Assembly: GCF_964656455.1 (NCBI RefSeq)
Contig: NC_135720.1
Span: forward strand, 52,540,598 to 52,604,597
Length of the DNA: 64,000 nt
From: Halichoerus grypus
Lineage: Eukaryota > Chordata > Mammalia > Carnivora > Phocidae
Direction of reading: 5' to 3'
Positions 24,211-37,035 of this stretch are shown here, in pieces. The stretch's first letter is position 1. Each line of letters begins with the position of its first letter. The translations under genes and the position numbers were made by a program. The notes below the pieces were generated by a model that saw only the letters and a program-made list of their open reading frames with translations, was not told the DNA's origin and did not search any database.

Positions 24211-25126
24211 TTCTTCACCTTTGTTGTTACTGTTTAATCCTTCCCATATCCTACTGGTCTCTTCTTCAAGTCCCTTTTGAACGCTCCTTTGCCCTAGTGA
24301 CCCCCAAGGTAAGATCCTCATAACCTGGGATGGGGGGGATAGATGAAGAGTCATTGCCATAGGGAAGAAAATGTGACACCTACCATTAATACGTATTTTT
24401 ATCTCATCCTTTAAAATTTCCTATTTCTTGGTTATGTTTTAAAATGCATGCAATATATTAAAACAGTCAATAATGTATATATTTATGTATATAAATAAAT
24501 AAACACATTTTGGGACATGTGCTCAAATATACCAATGGGGTGTGTGACTTTAAAAGTGTGAGGACCATTGGTTAGGCTCACCTAAATGGGCAGCTGAGTA
24601 CTTAATATCTCTGAGATTATAAATAACACTCTCTTTAGAAATTCATTGAGTAGGTAGTGTTTGGTGTAATCAGCATCATCTTAATTTTTTTATTCACTGA
24701 AAGTTAACAAAAAAAAATTGGCAAACATTATGTGTAGCTTAACAGCTCCTTTGGAGGAGGAGGGAAGATTTTGTATGTGTACATGCCCAGTATGGAAATA
24801 CATTTATACACATGGTCCACACGGACCTCCATAATTGTCTGCAATTCCGATTTGACTACATCTGAGGGGACCCACCTGTCTATCTGTTTCCAACCAAGGA
24901 TTCTCTTGGGAGCGAGCCCTGGAAGTTGGGAGTGATGGGCTCTTTTGCCTCTTGTACTTCTCAAGTTGGGAGGAATCAGTCCCACCTTTGTTTGTTTCAG
25001 CTTTCTCAAGGTGAGGGCCAAGGGGGCATGGCTGAGCCTCCCCCCCGCCACACACACACACACAGGAACAGCCCCCTGGTCTGATGTGACCGATGCTGAG
25101 GGCTTTGTGGGTCTTTGTTTCCACAG

Positions 25127-25327
25127 TCTGCCTGTACGTCAACAAGCAAGCCAACACGGGGCCGTACCTGGAGAGGAGGAAGCTGCAGCAGCTCCCCGAG
25201 CGCTTTGGGCCTGAGAGGCCATCGGCGGTCTTGCAGCAAGCCGTACAAGCGTGCATCGACTGTGCCCACCAGCAGAAGCTGGTCTTCTCCCTGGTCAAAC
25301 AGGGCTATGGTGGCGAGGTGGTGTCAG
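25127..25327 (+). CDS. SCML4: SCML4 coding exon 3: first part of SLED domain
   Basis: Encodes residues 96 (split codon, V) to 162 and the first base of codon 163. It begins VCLYVNKQANTGPYLERR and ends QGYGGEVVS. This is the N-terminal half of the SLED (Scm-like embedded) domain, formerly DUF3588, a double-stranded-DNA-binding fold found in SCMH1, SCML2, SFMBT and SCML4. Typical features are the hydrophobic LYVNK strand, the PERFGPERPSAVLQQAVQAC helix region and the conserved HQQKLVFSLVKQG segment. Acceptor TTTCCACAG ends at 25126 and donor TCAG|GTAAGG follows 25327. The exon is 201 nt, frame-neutral in phase 1 at both ends. A short CA repeat lies about 60 nt upstream of the acceptor. Confidence 0.96.
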
Positions 25328-25599
25328 GTAAGGCCCTGGGGCAGGTTGTATGAGGAGGGCCTGCGTGTCTCTCTGAAGAAGAAAGAAGCCATAATCAGGC
25401 TTGGGGGGACTGTGGTTGTAGCCAGAGTCTGTCTTCCATCTGCTGATCTCCAGGGGCCTTAAATGAGCCTGTGTGCTGGAGGCCTTTCTCTGGGCTTGAG
25501 GAGAAAAGGCTTCCAGACCTGGACAAGAAGACAGAACATCTGAATCCTCTTTCACTACCCCCCACTTCCAGCTCATCAGTAAATCCTATTGCTCTAGCT

Positions 25600-26065
25600 T
25601 TAAAATATATCCAGAATCCAGCCACATTTCACCACTCACAGCAACCACTCTGGTTCTTTAAAAGTCGAAGTCAGATCATGCCCCTCCTCTGCCCTACACC
25701 CTCAGTGGTTCACTCCAAGAGAAAGCCCATGTCCTTAGGAGGACCCAGAGGCCCTAAGTGACCTGGCTCCAGCTATCTCTTTGATCTCCTGGTCACTCCT
25801 CTTGAGTCCCCACTCTGCTGCAGCTATGGTGACCTCCTTGCTGTTCCCTCTGAACCACACCCTGCCTCAGGGTCTTTGTACCTGCTCTTCTGTCTGGAAT
25901 GCTCTTACCCCAGCTATCCAAGTGTGACTTGCTCCTCGACTTTCTTCAGGTTTCTACTCAAATGGCGCCTTATCCAAGAGCCTTATTCTGACCACTCTGT
26001 CTAAAATATCATCCCTTGTCACTATCTATTCTCCCGTACTCTGCCTCATTCTTTCTTCATGGCAC
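25600..26065 (+). repeat. L2 3' region
   Basis: GTGACCTCCTTGCTGTTCCC, CCTGCCTCAGGGTCTTTGTA and CTCAAATGGCGCCTTATCC are L2 in sense order, starting about 270 bp after exon 3. Confidence 0.8.
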
Positions 26066-28583
26066 CATGAGCAGTGGGGAAGCTCATGGTCCCAAGGACC
26101 TCTCAAGGGCTGGGTTGTTGTCTTTTTTAAAAGATGCTTCAGGGTCAGTCCCTTCTCCCGTTGTCACCGTCCTCCAGTTTCAGCCCCGCCCCAGCAGCTT
26201 CCAGTGGGAGTGGCAGCGTCACCCCAAGTGAGAGGCAGAGTTGGGAGCTCTGCCCCCTTCAAATGTTTGCCTGCAGAGGTTCTTTCCACCCTCCCCGAGG
26301 CTCTCTACACAATTGTTGTCACCACCTGCCCTTAAGCCCTGGAGCACCAGGTCTTTGCAAGATGTCTTAATTCCAAGGGGACAGACTGGTGTCTTCTTTG
26401 GCCCAGTATCAAGGGCATGGCCTCCATATTACCAGGGAATAGGGGGAAGATTCCCCAGCAATGGGGGTGGTGCAGATGAATGACCCTGCCTGCTGTCTAA
26501 GAGAGGGGACAGGAGGGGGGCCTCTAATGTCGCTGGGCATTTTATTTAACCCTCAATCCCCAGGGCTTGGGGTGGGGAGGTTGTCCAACACAGCTTCCCC
26601 AGCTGTGATTGGTTCTGCCCACCTTCTGGAGCTCCCTCTGAGCAGGAAGCTGGGTCTGACTTGCTGGTAACTGATTAAAATAGAACTTGGCAAGGTCCAG
26701 GTGCGTGCGTCTGACCCAGGGTGACTTTTAAGAAACTTTAGCAGAAGCAGAGACGGGAGGAAGAAGTACTGCACCAAGAGAGGCCAGGAGGAGAGTCTTG
26801 TTGTCAGCTTTCTGAGAGCCCGCTGGCCATTCTTCGCCCGATTTTTGTCTGAGAGCCAGGTTCTCAAACCCGGGCTGCCCTCTGAGGTTGAAGGCCTTGT
26901 CCTTTTCCTTGCTGAGTAGCAGGGCTCAAGACACTGACACGGTGCTAAGAGAAAGCTCTTCCTGTACTGTGTGCCCACGTTCTTGAGCAAATCCCATCTG
27001 AGTTTTTTGTGTTCTCCCTCCCTAAGCTGGGAGAGCCAACCCCATTTTCCCTGCTCTCTTGCTCAGCGTTTCAGTGGCCTCGGGCCTTGGCACCGGGAGC
27101 AGGTTTTGCAGTGCCTGGCACCAATACAAGCCTGGGCAGAGCCCTGCTGCCAACTTTCCCTGGGCTGAGGGATTCCCAGAGCTGAGCCCTTGGTCTTAGT
27201 GTCCTGGAGAATGCAGTAGCACTGGGGGACTCCTCGTGCTGCCTCCTTGAGGTCGCGAAGTGGCAAGGTGGTCTTTCACATTACTGATGGTGATAGGGAA
27301 GCTCAGCGAGGCCGTGATAGCACGAAGCTAGCACCAAGCTCAGGGAGGGACTCGAGGAGAAATAGTTAGACTCGCCCACTCTGTACTTAGAACCTAATCC
27401 TTAGGGCACTGCTTTCTCAACGTTCCCATGGCACAGCACAGAAGATGGTGACGTTGGTGCTGGCACAGTGGGCTAAAGGAACCAGACTGTCATGGGTGGG
27501 CCCAGGGCCACCCCAAAGGCTAAAGGAGCAGTAATGCAGTACCCCATGACCCTCATGCTCTGCCTGAGCCACACTATCCCAGAGGGGTAGACCTTATGGT
27601 GTCACGGATGCCACGTCTGCTTCTAGGAGGTGGCCCTTCCAGGCACCTCTGGGAGTGTCTGCACACTGATCTATGGGGCAGACCCGATGACCCAGACTCT
27701 GCTGCTATGGGTGCGGTTTCCATCACACTAGGTCTTCTAAAATATCGGAGGCCAACAGCAATGCTCACACTAAGAGGGAATTTCCAGAGTGTCTGAGTGG
27801 CTATGATAATCCCCTTAGTGAGCACGTGGGCAGCTCTTTGCCGGCTCTCCCGAACAGAGTCACCCGCAGTATTAACGTGACAGGTAAGTGCCACTTAGAA
27901 GCCACGTGAGCCAGAAAAACCGCTCTATGCCCTCTTCTCAATTTCCTCCTCTGTAACATGGGGTAATAACCTCTTGTCTACTGTCCTAACCAGATAGTTA
28001 GGCGGCCTGAATGAGGTGATGGATATGAATGCTCTTGTCAAACTATAAAGAGCTATATACACACAAAAAAAATGGATTCTTTTGATTTCTAATTAAAATG
28101 TTTTGTTTTGTTTTAGTTCTAAAATCAAACCAGCTCTGGTATTGCCCCTGCCAGGTGCCTGCTTTTGGGAGATAAAACATGAAAAACAGGGCTGCCCTCT
28201 AGGTGTTGACAATGAGTAGCTGAGGCCTAGCTGGGAGCAAAATATCCTTTTAGGGTCTGCTCCTGTGTTCCTCACAGTGGAGCTGGTATGCAAGCTTCAT
28301 GGGGTGAGAGAGGCTGTGAGGACAATTACAGAAAGGAACATGCTGGAAGAAACATGTTTCTTCTAAGTTCTGGTAACGCTGTAGACATCAGATTTCATCT
28401 AGAATCACTACGGAGAGATTATTGTTCTTTTTAAAGCTTCCTCCCCAGGAGAGTAGAAAGAACCCTGAGTTCTGTGATGCTGGATTAGAGCTAGAGACCT
28501 CAGCATGAACTCAGGTTTATTTGGATATCTCTATCTAGATCTAGACCTACCTATCAATCTATTGATTGACCTAGCTCTATCCA

Positions 28584-28614
<31 letters not shown>

Positions 28615-28616
28615 GT
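28584..28616 (+). repeat. CT/TA compound microsatellite
   Basis: CT units followed by TA units, within a wider CTAT-rich stretch starting near 28530. Confidence 0.95.
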
Positions 28617-28849
28617 ATAGATACAGACAGAAGGATAGAGACATAATCTTAATAGGATTGTATACATGCATATCTTTCTTAGCTCTCCCACTGAAGAGAT
28701 CCAGAGCTACTGACCCAGTAGCCATGAACATATCCAGTGCCCAAATCCTCGTTTCTAAATATCATTCTTTAGTAACAAGGAACCGGGGCTGTTGGAGAAA
28801 AAGCTGATTTTAGGGCAGGGCAGGGAAAATATAAGATGAATCTGAAACA

Positions 28850-29600
28850 TATTGAAGCTTCAGTAACCAAAAAGTTGCTAAAAAAAAAAATGGAGGCATG
28901 TCATAGGGACACAGGACACTGAAAGTCCCAGAGACAAAAGATGGAACAATTTGAGCAACAAAATAAATAACATAGTATTAGATAACCCACAGTACAAAAT
29001 AAATATATTGTGTCTATACTGATATTAATAAATGAATGAATGAAGGAAGGAAGGAAGGAAGGAAGGAAGGAAGGAGAACGGACAATTCTTTCTTATAGAA
29101 GAATTCCAAATGATACAGAGACTCTCCCCTCCTCAGGAGGTAGAGCTTAATCCCTCCACCGCCCTTGAGTGTGGGCACGACCTTTTGACTTATTTCCAAG
29201 GAATGGAATATGGAGAGTACAGTGGAGAAATGCAGCAAACCCCATGTGGCCAGGTGATGAAGGCTGACATCCCAGTGTTGTCATGCGGACATCACGTACC
29301 CCTGATCTGATGTGATGAGAGGGGCACTTCACTTCTTCCCCCAAAACCTTAACCCCAGTCAGATCATGAGAAAAACATCAGACAAACCCAAACTGAGGGA
29401 CATTTTACAAAATACCTGACCGGTACTCTTCAAAACTGTCAAGGTTATGCGAAACAAGGGAAGACCGGGAACCAGTCCCAAGCCAGAGGAGACTAAGGAG
29501 ACCTGGCAACTAAACCCGGGGTGGGCTCCTGATGAGATCCTGGAACACAAACAGGGCATTGAGCGGAGAAACAGGTGAAATCCGAATAAAGCTTAGTTAA
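28850..29600 (+). mobile_element. Probable L1M 3' end
   Basis: AAGATGGAACAATTTGAGCA, ACAGTACAAAATAAATATAT and, near the end, GATCCTGGAACACAAACAGG with GTGAAATCCGAATAAAG resemble an L1ME-type 3' UTR. It ends about 100 bp before exon 4. Confidence 0.5.
29030..29075 (+). repeat. AATG then AAGG tetranucleotide repeat
   Basis: Three AATG units change into about eight AAGG units inside the L1-like 3' end. Confidence 0.95.
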
Positions 29601-29694
29601 AAACAAAGCACAGCTGGACAAACGAAAACCTCCTTCTACAGACCTGTGGCTTTGTTGTGCCCCACTCTGAGTTGCTGGCTCTGTGGCTTTCCAG

Positions 29695-29889
29695 TCTCGG
29701 CGTCCTTTGACGGGAAACAGCACCTGCGGAGCCTGCCTGTGGTGAACAGCGTCGGCTACGTCCTTCGCTTCCTCGCCAAGCTGTGCCGAAGCCTCCTGTG
29801 TGATGACCTCTTCAGCCACCAGCCCTTCCCTAGGGGCTCCGGTGGCTCTGAGGAAGCCCAGGACAAGAAGGAAGGCAGGATGGAGTCAG
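29695..29889 (+). CDS. SCML4: SCML4 coding exon 4: second part of SLED domain
   Basis: Encodes residues 163 (split V) to 227 and the first base of codon 228. It begins VSASFDGKQHLRSLPVVNS, continues through GYVLRFLAKLCRSLLCDDLF, and ends KKEGRMES. The first about 48 residues complete the SLED domain; FDGKQHLRSLP and the amphipathic helix YVLRFLAKLCRSLL are family hallmarks. The tail from PFPRGSGG onward is acidic and charged, low in complexity, and likely disordered. Acceptor GGCTTTCCAG ends at 29694; donor TCAG|GTAGGC follows 29889. Length 195 nt, phase 1 at both ends, so skipping would preserve frame but remove half the SLED fold. The following intron is the longest in the window. Confidence 0.96.
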
Positions 29890-32078
29890 GTAGGCTCTGT
29901 CCGTCTGTCTTCCCTGTGCCTGAGGTGGTCCCAGGTGTTCCTGCCCTCCTGGGAGCTCCTGAGGGTTCTCCTGCTGGAGGCTCCCAGGCTGCCTCTCTGC
30001 CAGCCCTCACCCCAGCAGAGGTCAGGAACGGCCAGGACTGAGGGTACCTAGACAGTTTCCACCCAGGCTGCAGTGGTAAGAGATTGCTCCAGCTACTGAG
30101 AGCTGATGTTAGAGTTTTAGGCTTATGTTACTGGAATTTAGACAATGAGGCCACATCACATATAATGAATTACTTTCTTCACTCTCCTCTAATTTAGACT
30201 CTTGGGCACTTATCTATCATTGTTGAGTCATTGAAAGACTATGACACTAAGAAACTAAGACATCCTAAAGAAACTAGGGCTAAGAAATGGATTATGTTCA
30301 TCTATGCCTGGGGGCCTCAGATACCCACCCATGTCAATAAACAGAGTGTCTGTTGCTACAGGGATTTGACCAGGCCATGAATCAAATATGTTTTTCAATA
30401 AGAGTTAGTGTTTCTCTCTCATCACAGGATGAAAAGTGATCCCAGGGCTGAGTGCCTTTTGTTGCAGAGTAGTTCAGCATAGGAAAGCTGGTGGGAAGGT
30501 CAGTAAGGGCATATAGGGCCGCATGTTGTGTGCTCAAGGGCTAGGTACCTCCACTTAGCAGCCCTGAGTTATGGAAATCCATAAAAAGCTAACATGACTC
30601 TAGGCTCTGGATTCCAGGTCCCCAAGAATGACCAGAAATGTTGCCTTTTTTCTTTCTCTGGAAGCAGTATTGTTGATATATAAAGAACACATAGCCAGTG
30701 AAACTGGAATCAAGTCATTATGTCATTCTACAAACATTTGCTGAACACTCTTCTATTCCAAGCACCATGTGACATCTTGTGTTGTGATAAGACAGATACA
30801 TGAGCTTGGGAAAATTTTTGAGGTATTGAGTGACCATTACAGATAATGAAAAATGAATACATTTGCAGGTATGTGATCACAGATAGGCTTAGAGTCTTCA
30901 ACAAAAAGATGTTTATAATAAGAGTGGCCATATTTTAAACTTAAGAGGACAGCAGGGAAGGATAAATCTAGATTCTTAGCATAAATTTTTTTTTAGATAC
31001 TGTCAAGAACCCTGTTTATAATTTTACATTAATCTCCCTGAGACCTGGGAATCAGGAAGAAATTTGGCCTTCACAATGAAAGCTATCTAATTAAATATGG
31101 TCTATGTGAGCAGATACTATATACATTTGTGGTTTTTGTTTTTGTTTTGTTTCATTTGTTTGTTTTTGATGTCTCTATATGTGCAAGCTTGGGAAAATCT
31201 TTTCTTATCTCTGGACCTCCATTTCCTAAATGAGGTGTTGGGGTTGCTTATGCACAGTGCTCCTTCTGGTTCTGACAGTATGAATAAGCCTTAGCTGACT
31301 CAGGAACATATCCTAAAGCTAACGAATCTTCTAGTGAATCTTGCAACGAGAATAGCAGAATGGTCTGATTTCACTTTGCAATCCACTGAATCATCGTTAC
31401 ATTGAACAAGCAATGACCCATAGGATATAATCATAAAGCTACATAATTCATGTCTCCCATTCTTCTTTAAATATATCCTGTGGGACCACTTCATTCCTAT
31501 CCATGGATGAAATTTTGGACAAATCTTGTGACTTTTCTTGTTCCTTTCAGGTAACAAAACATTCTCTAGTCAATCATTAATATATCTGGGTCGGTGTAAT
31601 AATCAAACTTTAAATTTCAATCAAAGATGTAACTTCTCCCCATTCCCAGTTCAGACCTGCTTCAGGCCAGTTGGCTTCTCTCCACCTCACACCTAACCTT
31701 GTGTTTTTGCCCCCCTCCCATATTTAGCTAATAATGATTTCGAATCCTTCATGACCAGAGTAAGAGGACAGGAGAGGCAAGAGGTAGGAGAGTTTTTACC
31801 TGACTAATCCTGCTGTGAGTTGGCATCATTCTCCCAAGTTCTGGTGGGTGTTTAAAGCTGATTCTTCATCCTAAGGGCTCTTACATGGGCACTTTGGTGA
31901 CCCTGCCATCTCTCACCTGCACTTTCCCTGACATGGACAAATATAATTCTTCTCTGGCTGGTTACCTGGTCACTTCCTTCCACAGCCCCAAATCTGCAGG
32001 TAGATCTCTAGCTTCTTTCTGCAGAGGCCCCCTTGTGCCACCAGACAGTCCCACAGAAAGAATCTAAGATGATCTTAC

Positions 32079-32242
32079 TTTTTTTTAGAGAGTGGGGAGG
32101 GAGGAGGAGAGGGGCAGAGGGAGAGGGAGAGAGAGAATCCCAAGCAGGCTTTTCACGGGGCTCAATCTTACAACCCTGAAATCATGACCTGAGCTGAAAT
32201 CAAGAGTCAGATGCTTAACCAACTGAGCTACCCAAGTGCCGC
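32079..32242 (-). mobile_element. Can-SINE, diverged
   Basis: Antisense copy, shorter middle and head ending CTACCCAAGTGCCGC. Flanks AAGATGATCTTACTTT and AAAGATCTTACTTTA indicate an imperfect target duplication. Confidence 0.9.
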
Positions 32243-33629
32243 AAAGATCTTACTTTAGCTCTCTCTTCTGATGGCCCACATCTGGTCCCTGACAAACACT
32301 ACACATCCTTTGCCCAAACAAATTCTGGGCATGCAGCTGAACCTTGCAGTCACCTCTCTTTTGTTCTGCCATCAGAGTAGTCAGACTTTTAGATTTCCCA
32401 TGGGAATCAAACAGTAATCCACTGTGTCTCTCAAGCTCTGGGGACAGATATCAAGCTAGTGACATGGCCACATTGAAGCCTTTCGTAATACACTAGACAA
32501 TTCTCTCCATAATTCATCTTCTAGTCAACCTGTTTCTCAACCTCTACATTCCTTTTGCAGGCTGGATGTAGGTGGTCACCTATAGGTATAAAACTGGCTT
32601 TCCACCGTCTTTTTTTTTTTTTTTTTTTGCAAGATGTGCATACTTTACTCTACCTTGGGGTGTCTGTTGTCTTGCAGCCTCAGCGAAAACTGAAACTAAA
32701 ATTGTTTCATTTTAACATCCTGTCCCAGGAACCCCCCTTCAGCTTTCCTTAAGTGATTACTGAGGAAACTCTTGCCTTGGTTTCCACCGTATTCTCTCCC
32801 AAGCTCACCATGCTGGAGGAATTTCCAGAGTTTTCCCTGGAGCAATGTCGCTGCCTCACTTCTTCCCTTGACTAGGACAGTTATTTCTAGCCAAAAGATG
32901 CTTTCCTTCCTAGCTGGCCTGGCTTTGAAAGCAATGACTCGAATTGTCTTCATGAGCCCTTCCCTAGCCCATGGCTGATTTGAAAAAATGAATTGCTCCC
33001 AGTCAACCAACCTTGTGGACATTGTTTCTCATGCCCCAGGTGTTGCAGAACTGAGTTCAGTGCATCTCACGTGTCTGGGAGCCTCAGGGAAAGTAGAAGC
33101 AGCAGCTATGTCACTGTAGGCTCTAAGTGGCCCCCTTGCCACATGTCTTTTCCACCCATCTGCCATGGAGCCTAAAATGACACCAGTAGAGAGTTTGCCT
33201 TTAGATTAAGACATCGCCTCTTTAGGATTGCCTTGTCAAATTTCCCTTAAAAGGTCACACATCAAATTATTATCACTTCAGATGAAGACTTAGTTTATCC
33301 TGCCCCCTATTGTGGCAAGGAGGGCACATATAAAAGGGAAAGGATGGAGGCCTTGGTTGATTTTAGGCTCCAGATCCCTCCATAGGACCACATCATTCCT
33401 AAACACGACTGCACAGTCTTGAGCTCATTTGAACCAGGTGGTTCTCTGCCCAAGTGCTGTTCAGTTAGAGCTGTAACCGATCAGGCTTGGTGCCACACGG
33501 TTGCAGGGTTTGTCAATATTCATTAGAGCATTTCCAGAAGACAGTTAATCAGACGATAAGAAAAGGAAAAACCATGACACATAAGGAACTATCAAAGAAA
33601 CAAGGTTTGTGGCCAAAAAATGGATGATT

Positions 33630-33666
33630 TGGACATCATTTTCTGAAAATGGACATCATTTTCTGA
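33630..33666 (+). repeat. 20-bp tandem duplication
   Basis: TGGACATCATTTTCTGA appears at 33630 and 33650. Confidence 0.93.
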
Positions 33667-33734
33667 TCCAGTGGGTCATACAGATTTGTTCTCGGTGGTT
33701 CTGGTGGTAGATTTAATTAAACCTAAGGTCTTGC

Positions 33735-33860
33735 CACTCAAACTCTGGTCAGGAGCATCCTCATCACCTGAGAAAGGCAAAAGCTCAGAGGCCCTCCCAC
33801 ACTCTTTAACAAGAGATCCCAGGTGTTTTGAAGACACATTATAGTTTGAGAAGCGTGGAT
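33735..33860 (-). mobile_element. MER5-type fragment
   Basis: ACTCAAACTCTGGTCAGGAGC at one end and ATAGTTTGAGAAGCGTGG at the other match the terminal parts of MER5A, heavily diverged inside. Confidence 0.6.
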
Positions 33861-34594
33861 TTAAGGACTACTGTCCCAGGTAGAGAACTTGGCAGCTGAA
33901 GAACCAGGTGGAACTCTTACAAGATAGCTCCCTTAGGAGTCAGGTGGGGTTGTATTCGTAAGGAACTTTGAAAAGTCAAAGCTACAGAAGTAGAAGGGAC
34001 TGCTTGAATGGTAGTGACCTCCTCGTTCCTGGTGACAAATGTAGATGCCCACTTGTTAGGGCCATGAGGGGGACGTCGGCAACCCAGAAGAGAAGTAGGA
34101 GCAAGATGTCACAGCTGGAGGTGGCAGCGGCTAGCTTTGGGCAGCAGGTGTCCCAGGAGCCCCAGTGAGGGGCCCCCCAGAGGTGAAAGTGAGGCTACCA
34201 AGACAGAGCAGGTCACATTGGAACAGAGAGAGGACATCTTCCACATCCCTTCCTCAGAGCTTTCAGATAGAAACTTTCTTCTGTGATGTTTCTCCTATGT
34301 CTGGGGAAAACCAGACTACCTACTCGGCTGCCTGAATCCCGTCTGGAAGGGAAAGTTCTTGGCTTGAAATCAGGAACTTCGGTCATTCCCCTTTAGTTCT
34401 GTTACTTGACAGCCACACGTGGTGTGTGTTTTAGGAAGTAGAACAGCTCTCCGGTGCTTTAGGAGAATGGAGGCAGAAACGTGGATTTGATAACATTTGC
34501 GCTTCTGTCAGAAACCATGGGATGATCACAGGGAAATTTTACCTTACCTTTGAATATTGAAAAGCCCTCAATTATAAATAAACATTCGCCAGTG

Positions 34595-34757
34595 TTCTCC
34601 AAACTTAAATGTGCTCAGGAACCACCTGGCATCTTGTTAAAGTGCAGATTCTAGCCTCAGTGGGGCTGGCGTGGGGCCCGAGAGTCTGCGTATCTAACAG
34701 GTGCACAGGCGGATTGGTGCTGCTGCTGGTCGGCGACCACACTTTGATAAAGCGTGG
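34595..34757 (+). mobile_element. MER5A-type DNA transposon
   Basis: CAGGAACCACCTGGCATCTTG, GTGCAGATTCTAGCC and, at the end, CTGCTGGTCGGCGACCACAC followed by TTTGATAAAGCG follow MER5A in sense order. Confidence 0.78.
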
Positions 34758-35728
34758 GCTCGCACAGTCCTCACCTGGGGAAATGTATCATTTATTCAGG
34801 TTTTCAGTAAAATAAGTCTATTTGCACTAGGACAATGTGCCGTCCCCCCCCCCCCGCCCCCGTACAAGTGTTGCCACCGAAGATGATCCGATGCCCATGG
34901 AGAGCAGAGGGGTGGAGGGATCAGGCAAGGTGGCAGGTGTGCAAATCCAGGTGAGAAAGAGGAGGTTTGCTGCACTGGTGAGAAGGGTGAAAGAAAGCCA
35001 AGAACGACGACAGGCAAAGTCCCCAGTGTGGCCTGGCCACCTTCCATAGCAGGGTCCCTGCCATCTTTTAGGCTTCCCCGAATCCCAAGACGTCCATCTG
35101 TTCTCCCAGACCCATGTTTACACATCTTCAGTGGCACTTAATTTTGCATTATAGTGCAAGAATCTGGACCAGATCTCATCTCCCTGCTGGATAGATTTGG
35201 GGAGCAGAGCCTGAGATGTAACGAATCTGTAGCAAATATTTATGGCTTGAATTCTGTGCAACACAACAGAACAAATTGTCTGCTCACCAAGAGTAGGGGA
35301 GATCTCTGGAAACCACAAATGTGATAGCTGAACTCTTCTGCAAGATCTAATTTAGTGATTGGTTTCCTGCCCTTTGAAGTTTTAACACGATGGGAACAAA
35401 CTGTTTACTTTTTCTCCAGTAGCTTTTTCGATACACAGATGGTAGGGGTGGGAGATGAGGAAGGACTTTTGTTTTTGAAGCTTGATGTTTTCCTCCTTGG
35501 CTGGTGGTCTTTGAGCCAGGCACCAGGAACCCAGTGGCGGAACAGACATTCACAGTTTCTGCCTGGATTTTGCTAAATGCTAAGTGCTCCATTATGGTTA
35601 AGCCTATGTACCCGCCTTTAGAGATCAAGTCGGCTTCCTTGTTGAACTGCAAATTTATCTAATATGATAGCTCTATGGAGAATGACTGTACAGGGAATAT
35701 CTATCTTTCTGAAAGATTGTTTATTTCC

Positions 35729-35898
35729 TTTTCTTTTTTTTAAGATTTTATTTATTTGGCAGAGAGAGAGACAGCGAGAGAGGGAACACAAGCAGGGGGA
35801 GTGGGAGAGGGAGAAGCAGGCTTCCCACCGAGCAGAGAGTCTGATGTGGGGCTCGATCCCAGGACACTGGGATCATGACTGAGCCACCCAGGCACCCC
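35729..35898 (-). mobile_element. Can-SINE with deletion in tRNA head
   Basis: Antisense copy that runs GGGATCATGACTGAGCCACC, missing the roughly 27 bp normally found between ATGACCTGAGCC and ATGACTGAGCC. Flanks AGATTGTTTATTTC and AGATTGTTTGTTTC show it inserted in the usual way. Confidence 0.93.
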
Positions 35899-36569
35899 AG
35901 ATTGTTTGTTTCTAAAAGGAAAGAGAGTTTATCAAGTGCCATGAGTTATTTGACATAGAAACATCCATTTAGTCAGCAAACATTTAGTGAGCTTTCCCAT
36001 TTGGGATGCACCGAAGCCCGCAAGTTCAAGGCTACTTGTTCAGAGCCACAGAGAAAGGCCACAGTGGGGAGGAGACTGAACCCAGGTCTTCTCTTCCCTG
36101 ACCCTTTGCTTCCCTCCCAAGCCAGTTGCCAGTAGGATCCTATTGCCCCTATTACCCCACACTTGCTCGGGAGGGTGCACATCCTGTGCCCCCCCCCCCC
36201 CCGCCGCCGGCTCAGAAGCCCGACTGTACTCAGTGGATGCTCACAAATGGCTTGTGGTACACCTGTGTCATTTCGTCTCACAAAGACATAAAAGAACAAA
36301 ACAAACCCCAACCACCATTTAGCAAAATCCAGGCAGAAACTGTACTCCAATTATATCAATTCTCTTTTCTCCTTCAGGGTTTCCTATCTTGGCCCCAAGG
36401 AGTGTGTCATCCTTGTCCCTGGGCTCTGCGTACATCCCTGCAGGGTTACATCCACAGGACAGGCAGAGCCCATCACTCCAGACATCAAGAGAGCTCTCTC
36501 ATTTTTACAAAACCCACACACAGTGGCCTGCTCCACCAGACAGTAGGCATAGTTTGACCTGGTATCTTA

Positions 36570-36754
36570 TTTTAAAGATTTATTCATTTATTTGGAGGGC
36601 CGGGGCAGAGGGAGAGGGAGAGGGAGAGAATCTCAAGCAGGCTCTTCACTGAGCCTGGAGCCCGATGCGGGGCTCGATCTCATGACCCTGAAATCATGAC
36701 CTGAGCCAAAATCAAGAGTCAGACACTTAACCAACTGAGCCACCCGGGCACCCC
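36570..36754 (-). mobile_element. Can-SINE
   Basis: Antisense copy with head ending CCACCCGGGCACCCC. The target duplication is weak (GTATTTTA-like on the right, GTATCTTATTTTA on the left). Confidence 0.9.
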
Positions 36755-37035
36755 TCAACGTAGTATTTTAAATAATATGTGGAATGATGGAGGCAAAAAC
36801 CAAACCAAAACAAACAAAAAAACCCCACAACAGCGAAGGAAGGTGCGTTACACCAGATTCCCTTGTAGCTGCTTGTCTCCCAGTTCAGGTCAATGATTGG
36901 AGTATCTCAGAGCTATGTTCGCCCTGTCACAGGCCGTGTGAACAAAATGCGCTGTTCTGTTAGGCTCGAAAGAGAGTCATTTGGGAGGAGAACAAAGTAT
37001 CAATACCAAGCTCAGGTGTTAAGAATCCTCTGAGA

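Larger units (their letters stand above)
22937..25126 (+). other. SCML4: SCML4 intron 2 (2.2 kb)
   Basis: GT-AG intron with a CT/CA microsatellite, an L2 fragment and a MIR copy. No Can-SINE. 24220-25040 is without recognisable features. Confidence 0.93.
25328..29694 (+). other. SCML4: SCML4 intron 3 (4.4 kb)
   Basis: GT-AG intron with an L2 copy near its start and a probable old L1 3' end (28850-29600) containing an AAGG simple repeat. 26070-28500 is GC-rich in places but without an identifiable exon or repeat. No Can-SINE. Confidence 0.93.

Noticed and set aside
29030..29075. Short regular repeats considered as a CRISPR-like array
   Set aside because: A plain tetranucleotide microsatellite without spacers, in a mammalian genome.
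33331..33338. TATAAAAG box
   Set aside because: No initiator, CpG enrichment or downstream first exon could be seen. One short match in intron DNA is expected by chance.
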